The notes under the pieces were generated by a model, which did no database searches, had not been told where the DNA came from, and saw only the letters and a program-made list of their open reading frames with translations. This document shows, in pieces, positions 1-8,056 of a stretch of 35,074 bases of DNA; position 1 is the first letter of the stretch; every line of letters begins with the position of its first letter. The position numbers and the translations under genes were made by a program. The stretch spans positions 1-35,074 of the forward strand of contig JAWLCP010000022.1 of the NCBI GenBank assembly GCA_041687115.1. Reading direction: 5' to 3'. This DNA is from SKLM01 sp041687115. GTDB lineage: Bacteria > Chloroflexota > Anaerolineae > B4-G1.

Positions 1-141
1 CACGGGCTCATGCTTCTGACCTGTGGGCCGTGGAACAACACCGTCCGGTGGATACCGCCTCTCATCGTCACCGCGGGACAGATTGACGAAGCTGTTGGGC
101 TCTTCCGCGTTGCTCTGTCCGACGTCACGGACGAGGCTTGA
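1..141 (+). CDS. Class III aminotransferase, C-terminal end (partial)
   Basis: Only the last 46 residues are inside the window; the gene begins upstream. The frame is open from base 1 to a TGA at 139-141. The fragment reads GLMLLTCGPWNNTVRWIPPL and then a segment with IDEAVGLF. This is the usual C-terminal signature of class III, PLP-dependent 4-aminobutyrate-type aminotransferases, where a GLLxLTCG strand is followed by an IRxxPPL strand and a last helix starting DEAL. The catalytic lysine lies upstream and cannot be checked. It is followed after 95 bases by an ornithine cyclodeaminase-family gene on the same strand and is probably part of the same transcription unit. The family assignment is good; the substrate is unknown. 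Confidence 0.8.
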   Translation, partial: HGLMLLTCGPWNNTVRWIPPLIVTAGQIDEAVGLFRVALSDVTDEA

Positions 142-236
142 CTGGCGAGAGTGATACGGAACACATCAACCTGGGGCGTCAGGACAGGGGCAGAAGCAGC
201 GGCGAGTCGCGTCAGCATCTATGGGAGGGGTTGACT

Positions 237-1289
237 ATGGCCGTACCGGATTCCATATTGTACTTGACCGAATCGGACGTGCAGGAGGCCATCACGGTCG
301 CCGAGGCCGTGGCGCTGGCTGAGAAAGGCATCCGCGCCGACGGAGCCGGGGACGTCGTGGGCGACAAGTTCTACATGGACGTCGGCGATGTGGGCTTCAT
401 CAAGCCCTTCTCCGGCTACCTGGCCGGCGAGGACCTGGCCTTCGTCAAGACGTTCAGCTACTTCCCTGGCAATCCGGAGCGTTTCGACCGTCCTGCCACC
501 TCGTCAGTGGTGCTCCTGTTCGACGCCGAGACGGGTTTGCCGGCCTGCCTGATGGAGGCTGGCTGGATCACGGCGCTGAAGACGGGCGCCTCAACCACAG
601 TGACCGCGGCTGCCCTGGCCCGACGCGACGCGACCACGGCGACCATCTTCGGCGCCGGGCAGCTGGGGCGGATGCACCTACGGGCACTATCCCAGCGCTT
701 CGATCTACATCAAGCCATCGTCGTGGACATCGTGCAGGAGGCGGCGGAGGCATACGCCGCCGAGCTGGAGCCGGCGCTCGGCTTTCCAGTAAGGGCGGTC
801 CCGCTGGCAGCCCGCGAGCAGGCCGTGCGGGAGGCCCACATCATCTTCACCGTCACCACCGGTGACCAACCGCTCTTCGAGAGGGCCTGGCTTCGTCCCG
901 GGGCATTGGTGGCGCGCCTGGGCTCCTACCAGGAGATTGCCCTCGACGTGATCACGGGCGCAGACAAAGTGGTGGTGGACAGCTGGCACTACGTGAGCCC
1001 GCGCATACCGGAATTGAGGAGACTGATCGAGGAAGGACGCTTCGGGCGTGACGACATACACGCCGAATGGCCCGATGTCGTCGCCGGGCGCCGGCCGGGC
1101 CGCGAGTCGCCCGACGAAGTAATCGTGTACATTGCCCTGGGTATCTGGGGCGAATATGCGGCCCTGCTGCCGGAGGTTTACCGGCGCGCTCAGGGACTCG
1201 GGTTGGGACGGCGTTTAGAGACACACGGCCTGCACACATCGAACATCAATCAGACGTCGACCCTGGCACATCCACGCGCCAGGGGATGA
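237..1289 (+). CDS. Ornithine cyclodeaminase / mu-crystallin family protein
   Basis: The 350-residue product is an NAD(P)-dependent enzyme of the ornithine cyclodeaminase/mu-crystallin family. Members include ornithine cyclodeaminase, alanine dehydrogenase, delta1-pyrroline-2-carboxylate reductase and ectoine-catabolic enzymes. The Rossmann motif IFGAGQLGRMH sits near residue 140, after the family segment ALKTGASTTVTAAALARRDA. The ATG at 237 was chosen because GGGAGGGG lies 6 bases upstream and the family N-terminus begins just after it; the frame stays open back to 138, but that extension has no family character. Two proline racemase-family genes in the window make a pyrroline or proline reaction attractive, but this is inference. 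The last 20 or so residues look like unconserved tail. Confidence 0.85.
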   Translation: MAVPDSILYLTESDVQEAITVAEAVALAEKGIRADGAGDVVGDKFYMDVGDVGFIKPFSGYLAGEDLAFVKTFSYFPGNPERFDRPATSSVVLLFDAETGLPACLMEAGWITALKTGASTTVTAAALARRDATTATIFGAGQLGRMHLRALSQRFDLHQAIVVDIVQEAAEAYAAELEPALGFPVRAVPLAAREQAVREAHIIFTVTTGDQPLFERAWLRPGALVARLGSYQEIALDVITGADKVVVDSWHYVSPRIPELRRLIEEGRFGRDDIHAEWPDVVAGRRPGRESPDEVIVYIALGIWGEYAALLPEVYRRAQGLGLGRRLETHGLHTSNINQTSTLAHPRARG

Positions 1290-1310
1290 AAGAGTCGGAA
1301 GGAGGCTGCT

Positions 1311-2621
1311 ATGTCACGCACTTTGACGAAGACACAGGCACTGTTGGAGAGGGCACGGCAGGTGATCCCGCATGGTGTCAATTCCAATTTCCGCTACTGG
1401 GGAGACGACGACACCCTCGTCATCCCACGAGGAAAGGATGCACGTATATGGGATGCCGATGGCAATGAGTACATCGACTACCGATTGGGCTTCGGGCCTA
1501 TCATTCTGGGGCACGCGTATCCGGCCGTGACGGAGAGGGTGATGGAGGCAATTCAAGGCGGGACGCTCTTCGCCTGGACGACGCCCTGGGAGATCAAAGT
1601 GGCGGAGCGCATCGTCCGCCTCACCGGCATAGACAAGGTGCGCCTGGGAAACACCGGTACAGAGGTGACCATGCACGCCCTTCGTCTCGCCCGCGCACAC
1701 ACCGGGCGAGAGCGCTTCATCAAGTTCGAGGGCCAATACCACGGCCAGCATGACTACGTCATGTTCAGTACGGCCAGTACCCCTCCCGGAGTCCTTGGTT
1801 CCCGCCGCGACCCGATCAACGTGCAGGGGAGCTCGGGCATCCCGGACGGCATTCGCCACTATGGGATCAATCTACCCTTCAACGACTTCGAGCGCCTGGA
1901 GGAGACCGTCCACGCCCATTGGCACGAGCTGGCAGCCATCTTCGTCGAGCCCCTGCTCGGCAACGCGGCCAGCATCATGCCGCAGCCCGGGTGGCTGGAG
2001 ACCATTCGGGAGCTGTGCGATGAGTACGGCATCGTCCTCGTATTCGACGAGGTGAAGACCGGCTTCCGCATCGCCAGGGGCGGTGCCCAGGAGTACTTCG
2101 GCGTCCGGGCCGACCTGGTGACCTACGCCAAGGCGCTCGGGAACGGGTTTCCCATCGCTGCCTTCGGTGGGACGGAGGCCGTAATGAGCACCCTCGAGCC
2201 CGGGCGGGTAGCCCACGGTGGCACCTACAGCGGGAACGTCACTGGAGCCGCTGCCGCTGACGCGACGCTGGAGATCCTGGAGACGGAGCCCATCATCGAG
2301 ACTATCTTCGAACGCGGTCAGCGGCTCATGGACGGCATCGGTGACATCCTCACCGACGCCGACATCCCACATAGCCTCATCGGATTGCCGCCCGTCTTTG
2401 GGCTCATTCTGGGGACCGACGAGACGCCGACCGATTTCCGGGCCTACCTGGAGGGAGATGCACAACTCTACGAGCGGCTGGCCATGGAGCTCATCGAACG
2501 CGGGGTGATGCCCGACTGCGACGGGCGTGAGCCCTGGTTCCTATCCTATAGCCACAGCGACGACGACATCGCCGAAACCTTGATCGCTTTCGAGGGCGCG
2601 GTCAAGGCCGTCAAGCACTAG
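1311..2621 (+). CDS. Glutamate-1-semialdehyde 2,1-aminomutase-like class III aminotransferase
   Basis: A 436-residue PLP enzyme of class III, closest by motif to glutamate-1-semialdehyde aminomutase (HemL). The segment NTGTEVTMHALRLARA near residue 114 matches the HemL-type NSGTEAxMxAxRLAR motif. FDEVKTGFR near residue 245 carries the aspartate that contacts the PLP pyridine nitrogen, and YAKALGNGFPIAA contains the likely Schiff-base lysine, K274. The ATG has a strong GGAAGGAGG 5 bases upstream. It sits between an ornithine cyclodeaminase-family gene and methylmalonate semialdehyde dehydrogenase rather than with haem genes. I therefore infer a catabolic aminotransferase, for example acting on 3-aminoisobutyrate or beta-alanine to supply (methyl)malonate semialdehyde. 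A true haem-pathway role is less likely but not excluded. Confidence 0.85.
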   Translation: MSRTLTKTQALLERARQVIPHGVNSNFRYWGDDDTLVIPRGKDARIWDADGNEYIDYRLGFGPIILGHAYPAVTERVMEAIQGGTLFAWTTPWEIKVAERIVRLTGIDKVRLGNTGTEVTMHALRLARAHTGRERFIKFEGQYHGQHDYVMFSTASTPPGVLGSRRDPINVQGSSGIPDGIRHYGINLPFNDFERLEETVHAHWHELAAIFVEPLLGNAASIMPQPGWLETIRELCDEYGIVLVFDEVKTGFRIARGGAQEYFGVRADLVTYAKALGNGFPIAAFGGTEAVMSTLEPGRVAHGGTYSGNVTGAAAADATLEILETEPIIETIFERGQRLMDGIGDILTDADIPHSLIGLPPVFGLILGTDETPTDFRAYLEGDAQLYERLAMELIERGVMPDCDGREPWFLSYSHSDDDIAETLIAFEGAVKAVKH

Positions 2622-2698
2622 AACGTGGGAGCGCTCTGGACGTGTTTCACGTTCCGGCGCTCCGATCAACACACCCGCAGCGGAAAGGAGTTGCACTG

Positions 2699-4207
2699 AT
2701 GTCCATTCTGGAAGAACCAATCAAGCAACCCATAACCATCAAGAACTACGTCGATGGCGAGTGGGTTGACTCAGACGGGGAGAGGAGGGACGTCGTCAAT
2801 CCGGTCACCGGGAAGACCATCGCCACGGTGCCCGTGTCGACGGGAGATGAGTTGAACCAGGCCGTGAAGGCGGCCAGCGAGGCCTTCCCCATGTGGCGCG
2901 AGGTCCCTCCCCTCTCTCGAGCCCGATGCATGTTCCGCCTCAAGGAACTCCTCGAAGAGAGATTTGAGGAGCTCAGCCGCATCCAGACCATGGAGCACGG
3001 CAAGGCCATCGATGAGTCGCGGGGCGAGACGCGACGCGGCATCGAGAACGTCGAGGTGGCGGCCGGGATCCCGTCCCTGATGATGGGCGACTACCTGGAG
3101 GACATCGCCACCGGAATCGACGAATACCTTATCCGACAGCCCTCCGGCGTCTTCGGGATCATCACGCCCTTCAACTTCCCCTTCATGATCGGCCTCTGGT
3201 TCGCCCCTTATGCCGTCGCGACCGGCAACTGCGTCGTTCTCAAGCCTTCCAGCGAGGATCCCATCTGCCAGACGAAGATCGTCGAGCTGGCCGAGGAGGC
3301 CGGCCTCCCTCCCGGCGTATGGAACGTGGTCCACGGCGGGCGCGACGTCGTGTCCGGCATCCTGGATCACCCCGACATCGAGGGCATCTGTTTCGTGGGA
3401 TCGACACCTGTGGGGAGGGATGTGATCGCCAGGCGCTGCGGCGCCACCGGGAAGCGGTACATCGCACAGTGCGGCGCCAAGAACTTCGCCGTGGTGATGC
3501 CAGACGCGGACGTCCCCCGCACCATCTCAGCCTGCATGACCTCCTTCTACGGCAACACGGGCCAGCGCTGCCTGGCGAACGCCAACCTGGTCGTCTGCCA
3601 GCAGGACCTGAGCGACCAGGCCTACGCCGCCTTCTACCAGGAGGTGGTCGACGAGTTTGTGGGAGCGGCCGAGGCCGCCACCATCGGCTACGGGCTCGAC
3701 GAATCCGTTCAGGTGGGTCCGCTGCGGGATCCGGGCAAGAAGGAGCGGGTCGTCGGCTACATCGACAAGGGACTCGAGGAAGGGGCCACGCTGACGCTCG
3801 ACGGACGCGACTTCGAGCTGCGCGGCGACTGGCCGCGCGACGCCTTCCTCGGTCCTTCCGTGTTCGAGGATGTGACCCTGGACATGGCCATCGCCCGGGA
3901 GGAGATCTTCGGGCCGGTGGCGTGCGTGATCAAGGCCCGCGACCTGAACCACGCCGTTGACATGATCCACGACAACCCATTTGGCAACGCAGCGTCCATC
4001 TTCACCAGCAACGGCGAGCACGCGCGCGTGTTCCGATACCGCGTCAGGTGTGGGAACATCGGCGTCAACATCGGCATCGCGGCCCCCATGGCCTTCTTTC
4101 CCTTCAGCGGCATGAAGGACTCCTTCTTCGGTACGCTCCACGGACAGGGCCGGGAGGCGATCCGCTTCTTCACCGAGAGCAAGGTCGTCATCGAGAGGTG
4201 GTTCTGA
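2699..4207 (+). CDS. mmsA: CoA-acylating methylmalonate semialdehyde dehydrogenase
   Basis: The 502-residue aldehyde dehydrogenase-superfamily protein should convert (methyl)malonate semialdehyde, CoA and NAD+ to propionyl-CoA or acetyl-CoA plus CO2. The N-terminal IKNYVDGEWVDS and the central ITPFNFPFMI are typical of this subfamily. The catalytic cysteine is C291 in FYGNTGQRCLA. The preceding arginine is the residue the MMSDH subfamily uses to recognise the substrate carboxylate. The C-terminal PFSGMKDSFFGTLHGQG is also diagnostic. The ATG at 2699 is preceded by GGAAAGGAG at 8 bases; a longer frame from 2642 lacks family similarity. Its stop overlaps the start of the next gene by one base, so translation is coupled. 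Propionyl-CoA made here could feed the transcarboxylase genes at 8057-11903. Confidence 0.93.
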   Translation: MSILEEPIKQPITIKNYVDGEWVDSDGERRDVVNPVTGKTIATVPVSTGDELNQAVKAASEAFPMWREVPPLSRARCMFRLKELLEERFEELSRIQTMEHGKAIDESRGETRRGIENVEVAAGIPSLMMGDYLEDIATGIDEYLIRQPSGVFGIITPFNFPFMIGLWFAPYAVATGNCVVLKPSSEDPICQTKIVELAEEAGLPPGVWNVVHGGRDVVSGILDHPDIEGICFVGSTPVGRDVIARRCGATGKRYIAQCGAKNFAVVMPDADVPRTISACMTSFYGNTGQRCLANANLVVCQQDLSDQAYAAFYQEVVDEFVGAAEAATIGYGLDESVQVGPLRDPGKKERVVGYIDKGLEEGATLTLDGRDFELRGDWPRDAFLGPSVFEDVTLDMAIAREEIFGPVACVIKARDLNHAVDMIHDNPFGNAASIFTSNGEHARVFRYRVRCGNIGVNIGIAAPMAFFPFSGMKDSFFGTLHGQGREAIRFFTESKVVIERWF

Positions 4208-4659
4208 TGAGCGAAACAGTACTCACGGCTTCAAGCATCATCAGTTTCACCCAGCAGCTTGAGAATCGTTCCGCAGCCTTCTACCGGAAACTGGCTGACC
4301 GGTTCCCCCAGGACGGCGACGTCTTCCTGTCCCTGGCGGAGAGCTGCGAGAAGATCAAGCAGTCGGTGGTGCGCACGTACAGGGAGACCATCAGCGATGC
4401 TCTGGAGGCTGGATTTTCCTTTAGTGGCCTGGACCTCGCCCAGTATGAGATGGAGGATACGCTGGAAGAGGGCGTCGACTATCCTGAAGCTCTGAGGACC
4501 GCCATCGAAGTCGAAGGAACGGCCGCGGACTTCTACCAGGATGTCGCTGACCGGTCCCGATCCCTGCTTGCCACCATATCGATGGCATTCAAGGGCGCGG
4601 CGAAACAGAGAAGGCGCCACCAGCACGAGCTGCAATCGCTGCTCGAGTCACGAGAATAA
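4207..4659 (+). CDS. Small ferritin-like (rubrerythrin-type) helical protein, function unknown
   Basis: A 150-residue, almost wholly helical soluble protein with two similar helix pairs: FTQQLENRSAAFYRKLADR near residue 15 and AIEVEGTAADFYQDVADR near residue 100. The pattern of a glutamate followed about seven residues later by an aromatic residue, repeated twice, is that of ferritin-like or rubrerythrin-type four-helix bundles. The EXXH metal motifs are not intact: the C-terminal helix has QRRRHQHEL, so a di-iron site is uncertain. No rubredoxin-like CxxC is present. The ATG overlaps the mmsA stop by one base (TGATG), and AOR1 follows 51 bases later. A role in iron supply, oxygen protection or electron transfer for AOR1 is possible but unproven. 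Confidence 0.65.
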   Translation: MSETVLTASSIISFTQQLENRSAAFYRKLADRFPQDGDVFLSLAESCEKIKQSVVRTYRETISDALEAGFSFSGLDLAQYEMEDTLEEGVDYPEALRTAIEVEGTAADFYQDVADRSRSLLATISMAFKGAAKQRRRHQHELQSLLESRE

Positions 4660-4710
4660 CGCGCGATGTGTCCCGCGCATCGCCCACGTGTCAAGCTTAG
4701 GAGGTAACCG

Positions 4711-6594
4711 ATGCTTTACGGATACGCCGGCAAGATACTCCACGTCGACCTGACGACCAGGAACATAGAGATTGAGGAACCCGAGGAGAGATTCTATCGC
4801 AAGTACGTCGGTGGGAGCGCGATGGGGACGGCCTACCTGCTCAGGAACACACCCTCAGGGGCCGATCCCCTCGGACCGGAGAACACCCTGTGCCTGATGA
4901 TCGGCCCCATGACCGGGGCGCCCATCTCGGGGCAGTCACGGGTGGCCGCCACGGCCCGATCTCCCGAGACGGGTCTGATCGGCGACTCGCAGGCCGGAGG
5001 TTTCTGGCCCGCCGAGCTCAAGTTCGCCGGCTTCGACGGCATTGTCGTGCAGGGAAAAGCGGACGAGCCGGTCTACCTGTGGATCTGCGACGGGGAGGCG
5101 GAGCTGCGCGGTGCTGGACATCTATGGGGCCGATTCACGGCCGAGGTCGAGGACGCAATCCGTGACGAGTTGGACGACGAGCGCATCCGCGTGCTCCAAT
5201 GCGGCCCCGCCGCCGAGCGCGGCGTCCGCTTCAGCGCCCTCATCAGCAACGCCAACCGCGCCAACGGCCGCACGGGCATGGGCGCCGTGATGGCCGCCAA
5301 GAACCTGAAGGCCGTCGCCGTGCGCGGACAGAGCTCTCCGGAGCTGGCCGACCCAGAGGGCCTGAGGGCCCTGGCCCGCTGGGGGGCCGAGAACTTCGAG
5401 GACTCGGACGTCTACACCATGGGACTCCACGGCACCGCCGACGTCGTCGTGCCCCAGGATCAGGCAGGAGGACTGCCCACCCGCAACTGGTCGAGCGGCA
5501 CGTTCGAGGAGGCCGAGGCCATCAGTGGCTCCACGATGAGCGAGACCATCCTGAAGCGGCGTGATACCTGCTTCGGCTGCGTGGTCCGCTGCAAGCGCGA
5601 GGTGGACGTGCCCGAGGGCAAGTACGTCGTCGACCCCCGCTACGGCGGCCCCGAGTATGAGACGATCGCCACCATGGGGTCCTACTGCGGCGTCGGCGAC
5701 CTGAAGGCCATCGCTCGGGCCAACCAACTCTGCAACATGTACGGCATGGACACCATCTCCTGCGGGGCCACCATCGCCTGGGCCATGGACTGCTTCGAGC
5801 GCGGCCTCCTGACCCCCGAGGATACGGATGGTCTCGACCTCCGCTTCGGGAACGCCGACGCCATGGTCGCCATGGTGGAGCGCATTGGGGAGCGGGAGGG
5901 CCTCGGGCGCACGCTGGGCGAGGGATCCGCCCGGGCGGCGGAGACACTCGGGGTAGGCCAGGATCTGGTGGTGGCGGTCAAACACCACGAGCTGCCCGCC
6001 CACATGCCCCAGGTCAAACGCAGCCTGGCGCTCATCTACGCCGTCAATCCCTTCGGGGCCGACCACCAGTCTCACGAGCACGACGGCAGCTACCGCTGGT
6101 ACCCGGAGCGGATGGCGGAGCTGGATCTGCTCGATCCGCAGCCATCCGACCTGCTGAACGCCGAGAAGGTACGCTATGCCGTATACACTCAGCGGCTCTA
6201 CAGCCTGCTGGATACCCTTCCCGTGTGCCAGTTCGTCTTCGGTCCCTCCTGGCACCTCTATGGCCCCGGCCAGCTGGTGGAGGCCGTGCGGACGGTCACC
6301 GGATGGAACGTCAGCCTGTGGGAGCTTATGAAGATCGGGGAGCGACGGCTGAACCTGCTCCGGGCCTTCAACGCTCGCGAGGGCGCGGGCGCCGAGGCGG
6401 ACACGGCGCCACCCAAGCTGTCCATCCCTCTCGAGGGAGGGAAGAGCGACGGCGTGGCGGTGAGTCCCGAAGAGGTGGAGGAGGCAAAGGCCCTCTACTA
6501 CCAGATGTCCGGATGGGACGATAACGGTCGCCCGACCCGAGCCAAGTTGGAGGAGTTGGCCCTGGGCTGGGTGGGCGACGAATTGGGACTGTAG
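4711..6594 (+). CDS. aor: Aldehyde:ferredoxin oxidoreductase family protein (AOR1)
   Basis: A 627-residue tungsto- or molybdo-bispterin enzyme that should oxidise aldehydes to acids and reduce ferredoxin. The N-terminal GYAGKILHVDLTTRNIEIEE and GGSAMGTAYLL form the first AOR domain. NGRTGMGAVMAAKNLKAVAV near residue 190 is the pterin-binding signature. The [4Fe-4S] ligands are C287, C290, C294 and probably C506, spaced as in Pyrococcus furiosus AOR. The later pterin loop is divergent: HMPQVKRSLALIYAVNPFG replaces the common YDPRG-containing form found in AOR2. It is therefore a different subfamily and its substrate cannot be read from sequence. AGGAGG lies 6 bases before the ATG. It follows the ferritin-like gene and precedes a saccharopine dehydrogenase-family gene by 22 bases. 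Confidence 0.92.
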   Translation: MLYGYAGKILHVDLTTRNIEIEEPEERFYRKYVGGSAMGTAYLLRNTPSGADPLGPENTLCLMIGPMTGAPISGQSRVAATARSPETGLIGDSQAGGFWPAELKFAGFDGIVVQGKADEPVYLWICDGEAELRGAGHLWGRFTAEVEDAIRDELDDERIRVLQCGPAAERGVRFSALISNANRANGRTGMGAVMAAKNLKAVAVRGQSSPELADPEGLRALARWGAENFEDSDVYTMGLHGTADVVVPQDQAGGLPTRNWSSGTFEEAEAISGSTMSETILKRRDTCFGCVVRCKREVDVPEGKYVVDPRYGGPEYETIATMGSYCGVGDLKAIARANQLCNMYGMDTISCGATIAWAMDCFERGLLTPEDTDGLDLRFGNADAMVAMVERIGEREGLGRTLGEGSARAAETLGVGQDLVVAVKHHELPAHMPQVKRSLALIYAVNPFGADHQSHEHDGSYRWYPERMAELDLLDPQPSDLLNAEKVRYAVYTQRLYSLLDTLPVCQFVFGPSWHLYGPGQLVEAVRTVTGWNVSLWELMKIGERRLNLLRAFNAREGAGAEADTAPPKLSIPLEGGKSDGVAVSPEEVEEAKALYYQMSGWDDNGRPTRAKLEELALGWVGDELGL

Positions 6595-6616
6595 CCTACA
6601 TCTAGGGAGGAATTCA

Positions 6617-7786
6617 ATGAGAATCGTTGTGCTGGGCGGTGCGGGGAAGATGGGCTGCATCGCTGTGGAAGACCTGGCTGGAGATGATCGAGTGGACGAG
6701 GTGGTCATCGCCGATCGAGACGTCACACAGGCGCGCACGGTGGCCGACGTGGTCGACAGCCCCAAGATCGGCATCCGGGAGGTCGACGTGACCGACCACG
6801 ATGCCCTGATCGACGTGCTGACCGACGCCGACGCCTGCGTCAACGCCACGGTCTACTATTTCAACCTATCGGTGATGGAGGCGTGTCTGGAGGCCGCCGT
6901 CTCCTACACCGACCTCGGCGGACTCTTTCATACCACGCGCAAACAGCTGCAGCTCCACGACCGCTTCGCCGAGGCGGGCGTCAGCGCGGTTCTGGGCATG
7001 GGATCGGCACCGGGAATCCCCAACATCCAGGCGCGCTACGCCGCCGATCGACTCGACACCGTCGAATCCATCCACATCTACGACGGCATCAAACCGCCCT
7101 CGTCCGACGACGTGCAGTTCACCTACGCCGTGCCCACCATCGTGGATGAGCTGACCATGTCCCCTATGGTCTTCCGGGACGGTGAGTTCCGGGCCTGCGA
7201 CCCGCTGAGCGAGTTCGAAGACTACTGGTTTACCAGACCTCTCGGCCTGCTCCCCATGCACCTCTCTCTCCACTCTGAGGTCGCTACGCTTCCCCTCAGC
7301 TTCCGGGATAAGGGGTTGAGGGACTGCTTGTTCAAGATCAACTACTGGGGCATGGCACGGGAGGCCGTGGAGAAGGTTCGCGTGCTCGTCGACTTCGGGT
7401 TTGCCGACCGGGATCCAGTCGACGTGAAGGGCCAGCAGGTTGTGCCTCGCGATCTGATGGTCGCCCTGATGGGCGAACACGTACCGCCCATCACGGCCTT
7501 CCTTGCCCCCCCCGAGAATGAGCCCCCCAACTGGGTCAAGGAGATCGTAACCGAGGTGCACGGTCAGAAGGATGGGGAGCATATCACCTACCGCATGGGC
7601 ACCGTGATGTGCAAGGGCGCGCAGCCCACCGGCACAGCCCCCGCTCGCGCCGCCGTCTGGATGGCCCACGACCGCGTCCCCGCCGGTGTCTACCCACCCG
7701 AGCTCGTCATTGAGCCGGAGCCCTTCTTCAAGGAGTTGGAGGACCGGCAGATATACACGCGCGTCAGCGTGACGAAGAGCGTGTGA
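6617..7786 (+). CDS. Saccharopine dehydrogenase family protein
   Basis: A 389-residue NAD(P)-binding protein of the saccharopine dehydrogenase/lysine 6-dehydrogenase type. The N-terminus is a Rossmann fold, MRIVVLGGAGKMGCIAVEDL, followed by ADACVNATVYYFNLSVMEAC and SYTDLGG, which is the typical layout of this family. GMGSAPGIPNIQARYAADRL near residue 130 is the characteristic hinge to the second domain. AGGGAGG lies 6 bases upstream of the ATG and AOR1 ends 22 bases before it, so it is likely the last gene of this unit. A hairpin follows 9 bases after its stop. Amino acid dehydrogenation or formation of a secondary amine is possible; the substrate is not identifiable. The C-terminal half is less conserved, so the exact subfamily is uncertain. 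Confidence 0.8.
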   Translation: MRIVVLGGAGKMGCIAVEDLAGDDRVDEVVIADRDVTQARTVADVVDSPKIGIREVDVTDHDALIDVLTDADACVNATVYYFNLSVMEACLEAAVSYTDLGGLFHTTRKQLQLHDRFAEAGVSAVLGMGSAPGIPNIQARYAADRLDTVESIHIYDGIKPPSSDDVQFTYAVPTIVDELTMSPMVFRDGEFRACDPLSEFEDYWFTRPLGLLPMHLSLHSEVATLPLSFRDKGLRDCLFKINYWGMAREAVEKVRVLVDFGFADRDPVDVKGQQVVPRDLMVALMGEHVPPITAFLAPPENEPPNWVKEIVTEVHGQKDGEHITYRMGTVMCKGAQPTGTAPARAAVWMAHDRVPAGVYPPELVIEPEPFFKELEDRQIYTRVSVTKSV

Positions 7787-7795
7787 ATCCCCCTC

Positions 7796-7825
7796 GCAGG
7801 TCCGGCGCCCCGGCGTCGGACCTGC
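7796..7825 (+). terminator. GC-rich hairpin, probable transcription terminator
   Basis: The arms GCAGGTCCG (7796-7804) and CGGACCTGC (7817-7825) pair perfectly. Inside them a G-T wobble and CGCC/GGCG can extend the stem. The sequence after it is pyrimidine-rich (CCCCTCTCATTCGT) but has no clean T run. It lies 10 bases after the saccharopine dehydrogenase-family gene and before the promoter candidate of the transcarboxylase genes, which is where a terminator is expected. Confidence 0.55.
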
Positions 7826-7890
7826 CCCCTCTCATTCGTCCTGTCCAGGGCGGCTAGACCGCATCGCTCTGGCTGTGCACATCCCCCAGG

Positions 7891-7920
7891 TGGACGAAAT
7901 CACCCGACCTGTGGTACAAT
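7891..7920 (+). promoter_or_regulatory. Candidate promoter for the transcarboxylase genes
   Basis: A -10 element TACAAT at 7915-7920 is preceded by TGTGG, and TGGACG at 7891-7896 could serve as a weak -35 element with an 18-base spacer. The string GTGGTA before the end of the -10 resembles the promoter candidate at 29784. Placement after a hairpin and before the first gene of a unit supports it; the -35 match is poor. Confidence 0.45.
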
Positions 7921-8056
7921 TGAACCAGACGACGGGCGTGTCGATCCCTACCTGTTGCTGCAGGGAGATTCCAGACCGTCCTCAAGGCCCAACGCGCGCC
8001 GAACAGTTGCAGCCTGCGCAGTCTATGCAGTCTATGCCGTCCATGGAGGCAGTCTC

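Larger units (their letters stand above)
7787..8056 (+). other. Intergenic leader region before the transcarboxylase genes
   Basis: This 270-base gap holds the hairpin at 7796-7825, a promoter candidate at 7891-7920 and a leader of about 130 bases. At 8018-8044, directly before the ribosome binding site, there are three tandem 9-base units: two identical GCAGTCTAT and a third variant GCCGTCCAT. The open frame that runs through this leader from 7955 shows no family similarity and is taken as untranslated. Confidence 0.5.

Noticed and set aside
5122..6849. A 575-codon open frame on the minus strand opposite AOR1
   Set aside because: It is opposite a clear AOR with intact motifs. Its product is rich in H, G, A, V and L with no recognisable domain, as expected from codon bias in GC-rich DNA.
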